From Anaeramoeba flamelloides (taxonomy: Eukaryota > Metamonada > Anaeramoebidae), in contig JANTQA010000070.1 in NCBI GenBank assembly GCA_027625915.1, positions 377,001 through 441,000 of the forward strand: a stretch of DNA of 64,000 bases. The letters are read 5' to 3'. A program made the translations under genes and the position numbers. Below the pieces are notes generated by a model. The model was not told where the DNA came from, did not search any database, and saw nothing but the letters and a program-made list of their open reading frames with translations. Shown one piece after another: positions 13,601-24,573 of the stretch (the stretch's first letter is position 1; every line of letters starts with the position of its first letter).

Positions 13601-16480
13601 AAAATGTTTTTAACCACAAAATTTCTCTATTAATTCAAAATCTTTTTAGTAGTCTTCGATTGATTTAATAATCTTGGAAAAAAAAAGGGGGGGGGGGGGA
13701 TAAAGAAGCTTGGAATAAATTCATCGATGAAATCAACTTAGATTTCAATATTAAATTTCTGAAAGTTGTTTTAATTGTAAGGGTATCTAAATTGTAGTTA
13801 ACATCTTTACAATCAAAAAAAAGAAAAAAAAAAAAATGAGAGAAATTTTATTATTAACAAAAACAAAAAATTTCAAACAAATTCGATTCCTAATTTAAAT
13901 TTTTCACAAAAAAAAACCACTGGATTGACCTTCAAAATTGATTTGGTCTTTAGGTATACAATTGAATGGTGGGATAGGTGTTGTATTTATAACAAGAAGA
14001 AGAAAAAAACACAAGTTTAATTTGAAACACAGGCTTTCAGCTTTGAACACACATTACTGACCATTTAAAGATATCACGTATTAAAAGTACCAAATCTTCT
14101 TTATTTTCTGAATAGAATCTAATTTAAGTCCTTAATTGATGATTTTGTTTCAAAGGGGGGTTGTGTAATGGGTTTTGTGTTTTTTGAAAGTACAAATTTT
14201 GAAAATTCCTTGTTTTTCCTTTTGCAATAAAACACTTCAGTGTTCAAAAAAGAAATATTGAAATTGTGATCTCTACTGTAGTCAAAATAACCCGTGCAAA
14301 AAAATATAATGCGTGTTTCAAAATAAAAAGCGTGTTTTTTTGTTATAGTTGACCAATACATTAACCAATCAAAGAAACCAATAATAAACCCTAAAAAAAT
14401 ATGGTACTGGTTTCTTAAAGTTCTATTATTTAAAAAGAAATTCTAAAAATGAAGGATCAAATTGTAAAATTTATCTAAAAAAATAGAGTAAATTTTTTTG
14501 AAAATTTTTAATCAATCAAAAAAACAAAAAATTTCAAAAAAATTGAGAAAATTATGGAAAATTTTCAACAATTTGCAGGAATAATTTAAATTTTACTGAA
14601 AATAACCAGATCTTTACTTTCAAAATTGATTTGAACATAGGTATACTATTTGTTAGTAGATTGGATGTTGCCTTAGTACAAGAATAAAAAAAAGCACGGA
14701 TAATATTTTGAAACACGGATTATAGTCGTTGTGCACGCTTTATTTTGATCACTATATGTATTTGTTTGGTTCTTTATTGTGGTAAACTGAACATTTTGTG
14801 GACTCATAGAATCCTAAAAGAATTCCATAATTCTGAATTGAAAAAACAGTTTTAGCTGAAAATTTATCCCATTCAGATTCTAAATAAGAGTACAAACGAC
14901 TCGCCTGATAAAAGGCTTCGACCACACCTTCTTTTTTAGTTCAAAACTCTTTGTATTTTGAAACCGAAAAGAAAAAAAACGAAAATGATGTGATTAATTT
15001 TTCCCATTTATTATTTAAATACCATTAAAAATCTTGAAAAAGAAAAATATGGATAACCAAGCTTAAATATAACAACTGTGCTTTTAATTCTGCTTCTTTA
15101 AATGTGCAGTACTTTTTCTTTTTTTTGAGATGGAAATAAAGATAATTGTTCCAAAAAATAAGGTTTGCAAAAAGTGACAAGTTTTTTTTCGTAATAACTC
15201 GTTTTTCTAATTTTTCAAATTTAATAAAAGGAAAAAATGAAACTCTTGAATGCGAGAAAGAGGATTGGGAGGGGAAAAAAGAACTTTGTAAAATTTTGGA
15301 TTTCTCTCTTCAGAATTTTGTTTGTGAAAAAGTTTAATATCAAAAAAAAGTACTCACTTCTGGAAAACAAAAAACTCGAAAAAAGTTTTACAAAATCCCA
15401 TACTTTTTTAAAAAACAGTTGTTTCAAAAATTGTAACATACTTTTTAAGTAATCCAACTCTGATTAAAAATAAATTTTACAAAAATTCGGAATTGATAAA
15501 AAAATTTAGGAAGAAATTATTACATCACAAAGAAGAAATTCAAATTTTCCAATCTTGAAACGTGCTTCTTGTAAACCAGTTGTCCTCACACGTGCTCTTA
15601 GTACATCCTCGTTTGTTGGAACATAGTCTTTCTTTCCAATTCTATCTAATGCATCAAAAAAACTAAAGATTTGTACAAAAAATAATAAAACAAAAAGTAC
15701 ACAAGAAACACAAAATTCAAAACAAAAGAAAATTTAGTTGATCAGGAATTTAGATTGTTAAAAACAAAGCCCCAAGGGTTAAAAAATGGAAGAAATAGAT
15801 TGTATGGTAAGAGGAAAAAAAAAAAAAAAGAAAAAAGTTTCTCTTACTAGGAACAAGAATCACCAATCATCCTTTTGGGATCATTGGTTTTCAAAGTTTC
15901 TTTGACGCCACTATCTTCCCAAAGCATTTTTGTTAGCTTGTATGTTTCTTGAGTCCATTCCGTTACCCCAATTTTGTAAGAAATATATTTTTCAGCTTCT
16001 TCCTATAGAGTTGGACAAAAAAGAGAAGTAGTTGTTGTTTTTTTTTTTTAATTGATTTGTTTTGGTTTCAAAGATTGTTAATTTTTCCTTTTTCTGTGTT
16101 TTCTCGAATCAAAGGAATTGAAACAAATTCTATTTTCTTTTCAATAAAAAAAAAAAAAATATAGATCATCTATTTACCGGGTGTTCCAGTTTAATGTTCA
16201 ATATTTTAGAGCTTCTCAAGATTGCTAGAAGGTTGGAAATAATATTTTCCCTCACAATCCTTTTCATGGATTGAATTGTCTCGTTATCAAACTGATTGTC
16301 TTGTAAAAGTTTCATTTGTTTGAAAATTGTCGATTTACCTGACTCGCCAGCCCCTAATAATAGGATTTTGACCTCATAGTCATATACTTGTTTGTGTTTA
16401 CGTAATTGAACTTCAATTCTCCTGTTTTTTAATCTTTCTTCTTTGTCTTCAAGAGTTTCAGATGTACAAGAATTTCCCAT
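10621..16480 (-). CDS. Heterotrimeric G-protein alpha subunit (four exons)
   Basis: Exons read on the minus strand: 16480-16178, 16002-15848, 15662-15524 and 11091-10621; 355 aa, the usual G-alpha length. Junctions are all GT...AG and restore the family sequence across each gap: DSCS|Y-FFDALDRI and FLLCD|VGGQRNERRKW. Visible motifs are an N-terminal MGNSC (myristoylation Gly2, palmitoylation Cys5), P-loop GAGESGKS at 43-50, switch I around RVRTTGL, G3 DVGGQR with the catalytic Gln, G4 FLNKFD, and G5 TTAVDT in place of the usual TCATDT. The C terminus ends EGIDLI, with no Cys at the pertussis-toxin position. It would couple membrane receptors to effectors by a GTP/GDP cycle. Introns 1 and 2 are 175 and 185 nt; intron 3 is about 4.4 kb. 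The ATG at 16478-16480 is chosen because it gives the canonical MGxxxC start. Confidence 0.93.
11761..11841 (-). pseudogene. Short protein-like frame inside the G-alpha intron
   Basis: A 26-codon stretch reads TKINGQEIVVAKIEKFVVTV and a few more residues. Its composition resembles real protein rather than AT-run translation, and local GC is higher than around it. No start codon or partner exon was found. I do not recognise the family; it is probably a remnant of an inserted element or of a nested gene. Confidence 0.3.
12083..12241 (-). pseudogene. Protein-like frame inside the G-alpha intron
   Basis: Fifty-two open codons, including DFAGFLDTIQMGRHNPGKFE, with varied residues and raised GC content compared with flanking intron. 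A good acceptor (TTTGCAG) and donor (GTAAAT) are also embedded, so part of it could once have been an exon. No homolog is recognised. Read with the fragments at 11761-11841 and 14752-14940 on the same strand, it suggests a decayed coding element of unknown family. Confidence 0.35.
13406..14036. mobile_element. Inverted-repeat element A in G-alpha intron
   Basis: AAGCCTGTGTTAAAAATT at the left end is mirrored at the right end by sequence whose reverse complement is AAGCCTGTGTTTCAAATT. The interior (GTTTCCCAAAGTTTTATTA, then AATGAAGAATC and AAAAATAGAGT) recurs in the next element at 14400-14490, so the two are diverged copies of one family lying head to tail. Confidence 0.6.
13686..13700 (+). 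repeat. G homopolymer run
   Basis: A run of about a dozen G residues, following an A run, in otherwise very AT-rich DNA. It lies inside inverted-repeat element A. Confidence 0.8.
14280..14752. mobile_element. Inverted-repeat element B in G-alpha intron
   Basis: About 60 bp at the left (TCAAAATAACCCGTGCAAAA, then GTGTTTCAAAATAAAAAGCG) matches the reverse complement of the right end (ATCAAAATAAAGCGTGCAC, then CCGTGTTTCAAAATATT) at most positions. The interior shares blocks with element A. It is non-coding as far as I can see, apart from a frame at 14119-14361 on the minus strand that overlaps the left end. Confidence 0.6.
14752..14940 (-). pseudogene. Protein-like frame next to element B
   Basis: About 60 codons open on the minus strand, including EGVVEAFYQASRLYSYLESE and later GILLGFYESTKCSVYHN. 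The frame ends just where the right terminal repeat of element B begins. GC content and residue variety are clearly above the surrounding intron. I found no start codon and no recognisable domain. It is likely a remnant of a transposase or captured gene; a nested exon is possible. Confidence 0.35.
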
Positions 16481-17499
16481 ATTTTTTAAAAATAAAAATA
16501 GAATAAAAATAAAATCGAAAAAATTGTTTAATACTTTTTTCTTCAAAATCTTGTGATGTTTGGTTGACGAAGTGAGGTTATTCCTTGAAAGGTTTCTTTT
16601 TGGGTATTTCCTCTTTATTTTTTTAAAAAAAATTTACTCTTCTTGGTTTTGTTAACAAAAGTCAAAGGGAATAAACAATTTATAATTTTTTCAAACACTT
16701 TTAGGAAATTATACTATTTTTTAAAATTTAAAAATCCTTTTTCCAGATAATTATTTTTTCTAAATTTTTTTCTCCTATTCTTCTAAAAGAATTTTTTTTC
16801 TTTTCTCAGAGATGAATAACGAAATTGGGTTGGTTGCCTTTGAGGTTTGTAAATCTTTTTAGTTTGAATTTTGCAAAAATCCAAAGTTACTTAAAATGTT
16901 CTTTTTATTCTAACAAAACCCCAAATTAAGAACAAACAATTCTGTGTTTCATAAGAGCCTTGAATGCCCACCATCAGAGTTATTAATTGGTTTAATGGAC
17001 CATTATATGATTTTACAAAAATAATGATAAATTGGATCCAACCTTGATGATCTTGTTTAGAAAATTAAAAATAGAATCAAACAAAACAGTTTGGTAAAAA
17101 AAGTTAAACAAGATTTTTAATCCAAAACCTTTCTGAAAATTCAAAGTAAGATCAATTAAAAAAAGAAAAAACAAAGTAATAAAAATAAAAAGGAGTGGGT
17201 TAAACACAAGAACAATTTATTGAATTAATACCTTTTCGTATGATGGGTTTTTCTTTGATTGATCTTGAATTAAGGATCAAATTTTTGAAAAATGTGAATA
17301 TTTTTGAGAGATCTCCGAAACTACTCCTTAGATTTGATAAAAAAGAGAACTAAATTATGTTTATTGGATAAATTGATTATCATGTATGAATTATTTGAAG
17401 TTAATTTGTTTCTTCTTTTTTCAATTGATTTTACTTTTTTCATTTTCAGTAAGATTTCAAATAAAAAATCAGATTTTAACTTTTTTGTCCTTAACACCC
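16481..17499. other. Promoter-side intergenic region of the G-alpha gene with a partial repeat
   Basis: No gene supported. From about 17226 to 17500 the sequence is a diverged direct copy of the right arm of the next element (compare 18800-19060: CTTTTCGTATGAG...TTTTTCTTTGAT...GAGATCTCC...TTGAAGTTAATTGG), so a piece of the same family lies directly against its left end. Confidence 0.5.
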
Positions 17500-19066
17500 T
17501 GGAAAAAAAGTGAAACACAGTTTTTAATTGGGAACCTTAATAGAACCTGAAAATTAAGATCTAATTAATAAAAGAATAAATAGATAAATAAAGACAAAAT
17601 GAAGGACTCAACACAATAACAGTTTTTTTAATACTATTTGTTTCAAAATAAATGGAACAAAATTTTCATTCAACTTTCCGGAAAAAAGATTTTATAAATC
17701 GTAAACAATTTCAATTTTTTAATTCTTAAGGGACTAGTCTCTATTAATTGTTTTTTTGAACAATAACTAAATAAGGAATCCTTATCTTGAAATATGCTTA
17801 AAATTGAAAATAGACATGTTTTTTCAATGTTAGAACTTTTAGTTCTTGTTTTTTTAAAATTTTACAATTTCTGTCAAAAAAAGTGACTTTTAAAAATTTA
17901 TTTTTAAAAAAATATTCTTTAAAAGATGAGAATTTTTTGATTAATTTGGGATTTAATTATTTTCTCAAAAATAATATTTATTCCCATTTTGAAAAACGAA
18001 AAAATAATTTAAAACTAGTGAATATTATCTCTATCACTTCTGTTCATCCAACTTGACTCTATAAAGAACTCAATTTGTTTTATCAATAATTACTTTTTAA
18101 AAAAATAGTTCTTATTCTTTTCTTTGATTTTTTTTTGACTCTGACAAAAACTTTTAAAATAATAATTTGGAATACTTGAAAAAACTTCAAATTCAACAAA
18201 AAATAAAGAGTGTAAACTCAAAGAGTAGATTTAAGAAAAAAAAAGAATGGGACAAGAAAAGAAAGTAAATCTATTATTTTGAGTAAAACATAGATTGTAT
18301 ATTTTTTTTTGAATCAAACTGTTTTTTCATGCAAATCCAAAAAAATCTTTTCAGGTTTATTTTTCAAACTAGTTTTTGTAGGCCTTCCACAAACACAAAA
18401 AGGTTTTGCTTTCTTGCTCCTATTTTTTTTTTATTTTTTGTATTTTTGGGAAAAGTTGAAAAAAAGCAACTTTCAAAAAAGTGAAAAAATGGAAAAATTT
18501 TTTATTTCTATAAAAACAATAACTAAATTTAATGAATGTCATTAATCGAGATTTCATTACTATACTAAGAAGTTTTTCACTTTGATTTCAAATCTAAGTA
18601 ATTGGCAAAAAAAATTCTAAATCTCTATTAAATTTACCTAAAAAAATTTAATAGAGACTAGTCCCTTAAAACCTGGTTAAATTGTTAATATTTCTTTTAG
18701 AATTGGGTCCTTAGATGATTTATTTATTTTACTTGGACTATGAAAGTTTTTTTTGGAAAGCAGAATGAAAATTTTGATCTTTTTATTTTTCAATTAACAG
18801 TATTATCTTTTCGTATGAGTTTTTCTTTGATCTATCAATTATTAAAAATTTGTTCAAAAAATTGACTATTTTTGGAGATCTCCAAAACCACACCAATAAT
18901 TTCTATAAATCAAGTAGATTTAAATTGTATTTGTTGGATTGATTGGAAATAATATAATGGGTTATTATTTGAAGTTAATTGGTTTCTTCTTTTTATTGAT
19001 TTTATATTTCATTTTCAGGTTCTATTAAAGTTCCCAATTAAAAACTGTGTTTCACTTTTTTTCCAA
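17500..19066. mobile_element. 1.57-kb DNA transposon remnant (GGAAAAAAAGTGAAACAC ends)
   Basis: Left end 17501-17535 and right end 19031-19065 are perfect inverted copies about 35 bp long, starting GGAAAAAAAGTGAAACACAG on the left and ending in its reverse complement. The same ends and the right arm recur in the 400-bp element at 29877-30276, and subterminal sequence (AAAATTTTCATTCAACTTTCC) recurs at 62690-63370. No transposase is visible. A second inverted-repeat element (17726-18668) sits inside. Class not assigned. Confidence 0.75.
17726..18668. mobile_element. Nested element with TTAA-flanked GGGACTAGTCTC ends
   Basis: TTAAGGGACTAGTCTCTATT at the left and AATAGAGACTAGTCCCTTAA at the right are inverted copies lying inside the element 17500-19066. 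TTAA at both outer edges is what piggyBac-type insertions leave, but it may also be part of the repeat, so the class is tentative. A related end (AAGGGACTAATCCCTATTAA) lies at about 7616. No coding frame is recognised inside. Confidence 0.5.
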
Positions 19067-19459
19067 AAGGTTAAGTTACTATTTATGATAGATTTTTTTG
19101 AGCAATGTGAGCAATGTAGCAGTAATATCATTTACCTCCGATTACACCACACTTTATTTAAGGACAAATCTAAGTATGGGGTTAACCCTAATAGCACAAA
19201 ACTTAATAAAAGTTGTAAATCTATCAAAGTTGTACTTTTTGGAAAATAGAATTTCCAATAAAGCTCTAAAAAATTATTCACATTTTTAAAAAATTTTTTC
19301 AATATTGTTGATTTTTCATTAAAAAAATACATACAAAATGATTTTTTAAATTTAACTTGGAAAATATATTGATTAACTTGACTTCAGAATTTAAATCAGA
19401 ATTTGAACAAAAGGTTTTTTGAAATTTTGGTAAATATGAAAATTAACATTAAGGTTTAC

Positions 19460-19985
19460 AATCCCTGAAATTTGAAAAAAGATTATCTTGTGCCAGGTGG
19501 CGGCAACTTGTTAATTTGATTCTTAGCTGATCGATCTTGGCCGTGGTTTGGATTTTAATATTGTTCAAAATGGCAATTTTTGACAATTTATTTTTTTTTT
19601 TTTTTCAGAAATCCAAAACCAAGAGTATAAGTTTAATTGGTTGGTATGGTTTTGAAGAATAAATTTAAATTTTTGGGTTGTAGAAGAAAATTTTAATTTA
19701 CTTTTGGTCCAATTCCATAAATGAAAAAAAATATTTTTTTTAAAAGCTCTAAATAAAACAAAGCCAATAAAAAAAGTTCAATTGTCTACACAAAAATCTA
19801 AATTCTTTTTTAAATAACTACCAATCTATTAATCTTTCACTCTTCAATTTAGATTTTTGAAAATTGTCAATAAATTTCATTTTTGGAACGACTGTCAAAG
19901 CCCATACCACGGACAAGATAGATCATATAAGAATCAAATCAAATCAACAAACCACTAGACCCCGAAAAAAGATAATCTATTTAGA
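19460..19985. mobile_element. 0.55-kb inverted-repeat element, copy 1
   Basis: Left arm (GATTATCTTG...CTTGTTAATTTGATTCTTA...GATCGATCTTGG) and right arm (CCACGGACAAGATAGATCAT...GAATCAAAT...AAGATAATCT) are inverted copies. A better preserved relative lies at 33133-33712 and a left-arm fragment at 57530-57720. All three share CAAAATGGCAATTTTT-like or TTGTTAATTTG blocks. Non-coding. Confidence 0.65.
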
Positions 19986-20687
19986 AAATTTGGAAAATAT
20001 AAAAGATATGCATTAACTTCAAATCAGGTTTTTATAAATTTGTAAAACAACAAATTGAATTTGATGAATTTAAAAGTACATCTGATTCTAACTTACAAAG
20101 ATGATTTTCATTTATCAACTCTATTTTGGAGATTTATTTTTACTTAAAAAACCAAAGATATCTTTAAAGTTGTGATTTAGATTCCCTTTTTGAAAAAATT
20201 TTATACTTGGCATTGTGGAAAGCATTTTATTCAAATGAATGGTCAGAGACTTTGAAAATTCTTTGATTTTCATGATGGTTCTTGAAATGAAATGTTATTC
20301 GAAGTTGTAAATCTAAGATTTTAAAAAAGGAAAATAGAATTTAAAGTTTTTAGATTTTATCAATAATTTAAACAAGATTTCAAATAAACAAGAATTAAAA
20401 ACTCGAAAATTTGTTTCGAAAGGAACGGGTTCTTCAGCATTAGAGTTAGGAAAAGTTAAATGACTAAAAGAAGGAAAGAAAAAATTATTCAAAACCACGA
20501 TTCTAAAAAAAAAATCTTATTTTAGTTATCCAGTAAATTCAATCAAAACTCTCATTACACTTCTTCCAAATACAAAAAATATGTCTCAAAGATTCTAAAA
20601 ATTCCAAAATCAAAAAAAAAAAAAGCTAATTAATCAAATTATTTATTTATTCAACTCAAAACAAAATATTTCACTATTTTTATCTTT
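19986..20687. other. Upstream region of the ArfGAP gene
   Basis: AT-rich. A short plus-strand stretch at about 20385-20465 has protein-like composition (ends ...SKGTGSSALELGKVK before a stop) but I cannot connect it to the ArfGAP gene, whose own ATG gives a natural N terminus. Nothing else supported. Confidence 0.35.
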
Positions 20688-21653
20688 ATGGAAAACTTAA
20701 ATCAATATTCAAACCCAAGAAAATTCCTTCCACAATTAAGATCTATTGGCACAAACAAAAAGTGCTGTGATTGCGGAGCAAGTGACAATTATTGGGCATC
20801 ACTCACGTATGGATCCTTTATTTGTATTGGGTGCGCAGGTAAGCATCGAGGATTGGGTGTCCATGTCAGCTTTGTAAGGTCAACAACTTTAGATAAATGG
20901 AGTGGATCACAACTTAGGAGGATGGAATTAGGTGGGAACAATTCTTTAAAGGAGTACAATAACCAAAGGTCACGTGACAAAAAAGAAGAAAACAACCATG
21001 ATTTAAAAATAAAGTACAATTCCACTCTTTTTAAAAAGTATCGAAACAAACTCGATAAAATTTGTTCAAAGGATGCAATTTATCAGTCACTTGCCAAAAA
21101 AGAATTACTACAAAACAAAAAGGTGACACAAACTACACACCGAAACCAAAACCAAAACCAAAACCAAAACAAAAACCAAAATCAAAGCCAAAACCATTTT
21201 AGGGTCTTAAATAAAAACCAAAATAGGGATTTTTCTTCAAACAGCGAACTGGAAAATTTAAATCTTCTTAAACACGACAAGATCAGAGACCCAAACAAAT
21301 TCTCACTTTTCCCCTGCATTTCACAAACTACACAGATCGTTTTGTCATTTGTCTCAAATGAAGGGAGAAAATTATTAAATACACCAACAATGCTAAAAGA
21401 ACTAGTCAGACAATTTTTTCCAGAGAAAGAGAAGAATAACAACCAAATTAAGAAGGACCACAAGTCGGAATCGTACCAAAATCAAAACACCAACCAGTAC
21501 GATAATCGACGTAACGAAAATTTAACTTTTAGGAATCAAAACCATTTCCAAACAAAAGACAATCAAAATGTTTCTTGTCGGAAAATTCAACTGAAGAAAA
21601 AGCAAATAATTGAAGAGGAAGATTGGTTTGAAAAAGTTTTAAGAGAGTTTTAA
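20688..21653 (+). CDS. ArfGAP1-like GTPase-activating protein
   Basis: Single exon, 321 aa. The ArfGAP domain occupies about residues 11-125. Zinc ligands are C26xxC29, then 16 residues, then C46xxC49. The arginine finger is R54 in [15 protein letters not shown]. The later block MELGGN...[14 protein letters not shown] is the ArfGAP1-type continuation. It should stimulate GTP hydrolysis on Arf GTPases in Golgi/vesicle coat traffic. Downstream are Asn/Gln/Lys repeats (about 147-165) and a disordered C terminus ending [10 protein letters not shown], which may be a short amphipathic or binding helix. The ATG is chosen as the first Met before the domain; no intron is needed. N/Q-rich insertions are typical of AT-rich amoebal genomes. 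Confidence 0.92.
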   Translation: MENLNQYSNPRKFLPQLRSIGTNKKCCDCGASDNYWASLTYGSFICIGCAGKHRGLGVHVSFVRSTTLDKWSGSQLRRMELGGNNSLKEYNNQRSRDKKEENNHDLKIKYNSTLFKKYRNKLDKICSKDAIYQSLAKKELLQNKKVTQTTHRNQNQNQNQNKNQNQSQNHFRVLNKNQNRDFSSNSELENLNLLKHDKIRDPNKFSLFPCISQTTQIVLSFVSNEGRKLLNTPTMLKELVRQFFPEKEKNNNQIKKDHKSESYQNQNTNQYDNRRNENLTFRNQNHFQTKDNQNVSCRKIQLKKKQIIEEEDWFEKVLREF

Positions 21654-22537
21654 TCTTTTAAAACGATTCCTCTTCTCTTTTTTCAGTAATTACACAAAGG
21701 GAAAAACACCTTTTACCTTTTTAAAATGCAAAAAATTTTTATTGAACAATAAAACCAAAATACAATATTTTTTTCTGTATATCTTTTCTTTTTTATTTTT
21801 AATCAGAATTTATTTTAAATACTGTAACTTGACAGACTAACCAGCGAAAAAAGACATTTTGCCTTCTAATAATATACAAAATACTTTCTTTATATTATTC
21901 AAGATACTGATAAATTCAAATATATTTAATAAAATTTTTAGATCAATTTAATTTTGTAATCTCAATGGTTAACTTTGAAAACAACTCAAGAGAAAGCACC
22001 TTTTGAAGTACACCAATTTTACAAAGTTTTTTAACATTTAAATGAATAAAATACTTTCTTCAAAGTTTGTGTAAAAAAATTTATAAAATTGAAAATGAAG
22101 TAAAAATTTTACAGATATTTATTTGAATTTATCAGTAATTTCTGTATTAAAATAATTTTCAAAATAATATTTTAAAAAGTGATTTTAAGTGAAAGATTTA
22201 TTTTGACCCTAGTTAGTAAAAAAGTTAATTTAACCTCAGTAAAGATCAGTTTTTAATTTACACAAATATTACTAAAAGTCAAAATTGATGAACAGTTATA
22301 ATACAGCTAACAAAAATACCTGTGTTTAGAGAATAAACCACTGTTTTAAAATAGAAAACCATTGTTTCTCTTCTACTTGTTTCAATCTTGTATCTAATTC
22401 TCTACCTAATAGTATATCTAAAGACTAAATAAAATTTGAAAGTATATTCATTGAGAGAAAATTTTGAGTATGTTTTAGAATTTTTTGAAAATTTTTCTTA
22501 GTTAAAAATAATTGATATTTTTTTCTTGTTTTGGCTT
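21654..22537. other. AT-rich intergenic region downstream of ArfGAP
   Basis: T-rich tract and AATAAA-like words immediately follow the stop codon and could serve the transcript 3' end. Otherwise I see no gene or clear repeat here. Confidence 0.4.
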
Positions 22538-22539
22538 TA

Positions 22540-22733
22540 CAGTCAGTTCCACTTTAAAGGCACAAACTACTACGGAATTTAAGGAACAAAAAAAATCTCA
22601 AAGTAAGGAACAAAATTCATATTCAAGTAAAATAAATTGTAAAAAAAAAATTACAAATTTTGTGCCTTAATTTGTGATTTTTTTTGTGCCTTAAATTCCT
22701 TAGCAGTTTGTGCCTTAAAAGTGGAACTGACTG
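22540..22733. mobile_element. Tc1/mariner-like MITE, copy 1 (194 bp)
   Basis: Starts CAGTCAGTTCCACTTTAAAG and ends with the inverted form (AAAAGTGGAACTGACTG), with TA at 22538-22539 and 22734-22735. The arms extend further with GGCACAAAC...GGAATTTAAGG and their mirror images, so the element is largely palindromic. CAGT termini and TA duplications are the Tc1/mariner signature. Best preserved of three copies in this window. Confidence 0.85.
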
Positions 22734-22845
22734 TATTTTTTTTTCTTATTTTTATGCAAATTTAGCTTTTTCTATATTTTGAATGATCTAAAAGTGAATT
22801 ACTAATTAGATTAAATTGTTAATTTTTATTAAAAATGAAAAAATA

Positions 22846-23043
22846 CAATTAGTTCCGCTTTTTATGTTATAAAATTTAAACTAAAATTAAGTAAAAATTA
22901 CCATCTAAAATCAAAGAATATTTTTTTGGAAATGTCTTTTACACAAATTAATTTATAAGAATCTCAATTCATACCTTAATTTGTGATTTTTCTTTTACCT
23001 TAAATTTTGTTGAAAGTTTGTGTTATAAAAGTGGAACTAACTG
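22846..23043. mobile_element. Tc1/mariner-like MITE, copy 2 (198 bp)
   Basis: Left CAATTAGTTCCGCTTTTTAT and right AAAGTGGAACTAACTG, flanked by TA on both sides (22844-22845, 23044-23045). It carries the TTAATTTGTGATTTTTCTTT block also seen in copy 1, is more diverged, and lies 112 bp from copy 1 in the same orientation. Confidence 0.8.
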
Positions 23044-23045
23044 TA

Positions 23046-24573
23046 TTATTTCGTTTCAATTTATTATATAAAATAAATCATTTTTTTGAAATGAATTTTT
23101 TTCTGACTATATTTAAGTTGATTTATTTAATATCTCAGAATAACAAGATATATTTTGATAAAAAATTATTCTTTAAAAATTAAAAACTATCTTTTCAGGT
23201 AAAAATCCTTTAATTTTCGTAACACCATTAAAAAATTTTGCAAAAAAATGTAAAGATATAAACAATAAAATGATTAATTCCCCATATACCAAAAAGAGTT
23301 AAAATAATCAATATATATCAATTTCATTTAATTTTGATAGAATTAGGATTTTTGATAAATCCCAAATTATTTTTTCTATTACATGTCCTATTTTACTCGA
23401 TCTTTTTTCAATAGATTTAGACTAGTAAAAATCTTAGTTCTTTTCGATAGAAAAACCTAAATAATATTTTTTTTTGATGATTTCTTGCTGTTTATCAAGA
23501 ACTCATATAAAAATTAAACAAAATTATGAATAAATTTTCGTTTAATCATGTAAATAATTTTTAAAATACTCTTAATTTATAGGTATTAATAATTATTTAT
23601 TCATTGTTTTACGAGTATTGTAATTTATCAAAAATTAATTACATCACAATTAGTGAATATGACTCTAACTTGGTATTTCTTCTAGAAGAGATTAAATAAG
23701 TATTTTTTTTTACAAATTGGGTATGGATTTGTTAAAAATTTTGAATTATGGTTAAGAAAACAATGGAATTATTATTTTATGAATTCGAAAGCAAAACAAT
23801 TTCTATAATAGAAGTTTTAAAACAAAATTTCAAACTATAGGGGGGGGGTATTTTTTCAATGAATTAGATTATCTGTGTTAATAAGTTTCTATTATATGCC
23901 TGAACAAAAATATATAAACAATTTCAATCTGTTACCATAATTTGACATAAATTAGTATATATTGGTTAATAAAGATGAGAAATACATAAAAGAAGTTTGA
24001 ATACAATCTATTGGACCAGATAATTTTATTTAAAGAAATTTTAAAAAAATATTTTAATAAACACAAGAAATAAAAAAAAATAAATTTTTGACAAAAAAAT
24101 ACTGAAAAAGTTCATTTATTATTATTTTTTTTTATATTTTTGTGAAAAATCCTATATTTCGACAAAAAAATTTTTAATGAAAAAATAATTAATTAAAACT
24201 CAGATCTACCTTCAAAAATAGTGACAAAAGGTTATTCGAAATTTAATATGTTTTTTTTATTTTATTTTTTTTTTTTGAATTATAAATCCTTCAATAATTA
24301 AAAAATTCCATTTAGGACTGCTTCATGTATAAATTTCAAATTAAAATCATAGTTTTTAACTAAAGTGAACAATCTTGAACCAAAATAATTAGAACTTATT
24401 TGTATAATAAGGTTTTTCTTAATTTTTACAAATTTGAAACTTAATAATGATACTTTTGTAATTTTATTTTCTAATAACTCTTTTTCTTTCCAAAAGAAAA
24501 AAAAAAAACAGGAAAACAGTTATCCTCGATTTAATTTGAATCCATTTTTATATAAAAGAATTAATTTAATTAT
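23046..24573. other. AT-rich intergenic region
   Basis: Contains a decayed relative (about 23580-23750) of the MITE at 8957-9149 and a G-run near 23842. No gene supported. Confidence 0.4.

Larger units (their letters stand above)
11092..15523 (-). other. Giant intron 3 of the G-alpha gene, filled with decayed elements
   Basis: This 4.4-kb intron begins GTAATAAT and ends AATAG, joining the Asp and Val codons of DVGGQR in phase 0. All other introns I can place in this window are about 100-250 nt. Inside it are two inverted-repeat elements (13406-14036 and 14280-14752) and several short open frames on the gene's own strand with protein-like composition (for example 14752-14940, 12083-12241, 11761-11841). 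I infer that one or more transposons inserted into an ordinary small intron and decayed there. There is no sign that the splice sites are lost. Confidence 0.8.

Noticed and set aside
16166-16546. Upstream in-frame start of the G-alpha exon 1 frame
   Set aside because: The 22 extra residues are AT-run translation; the internal ATG gives the canonical myristoylation start.
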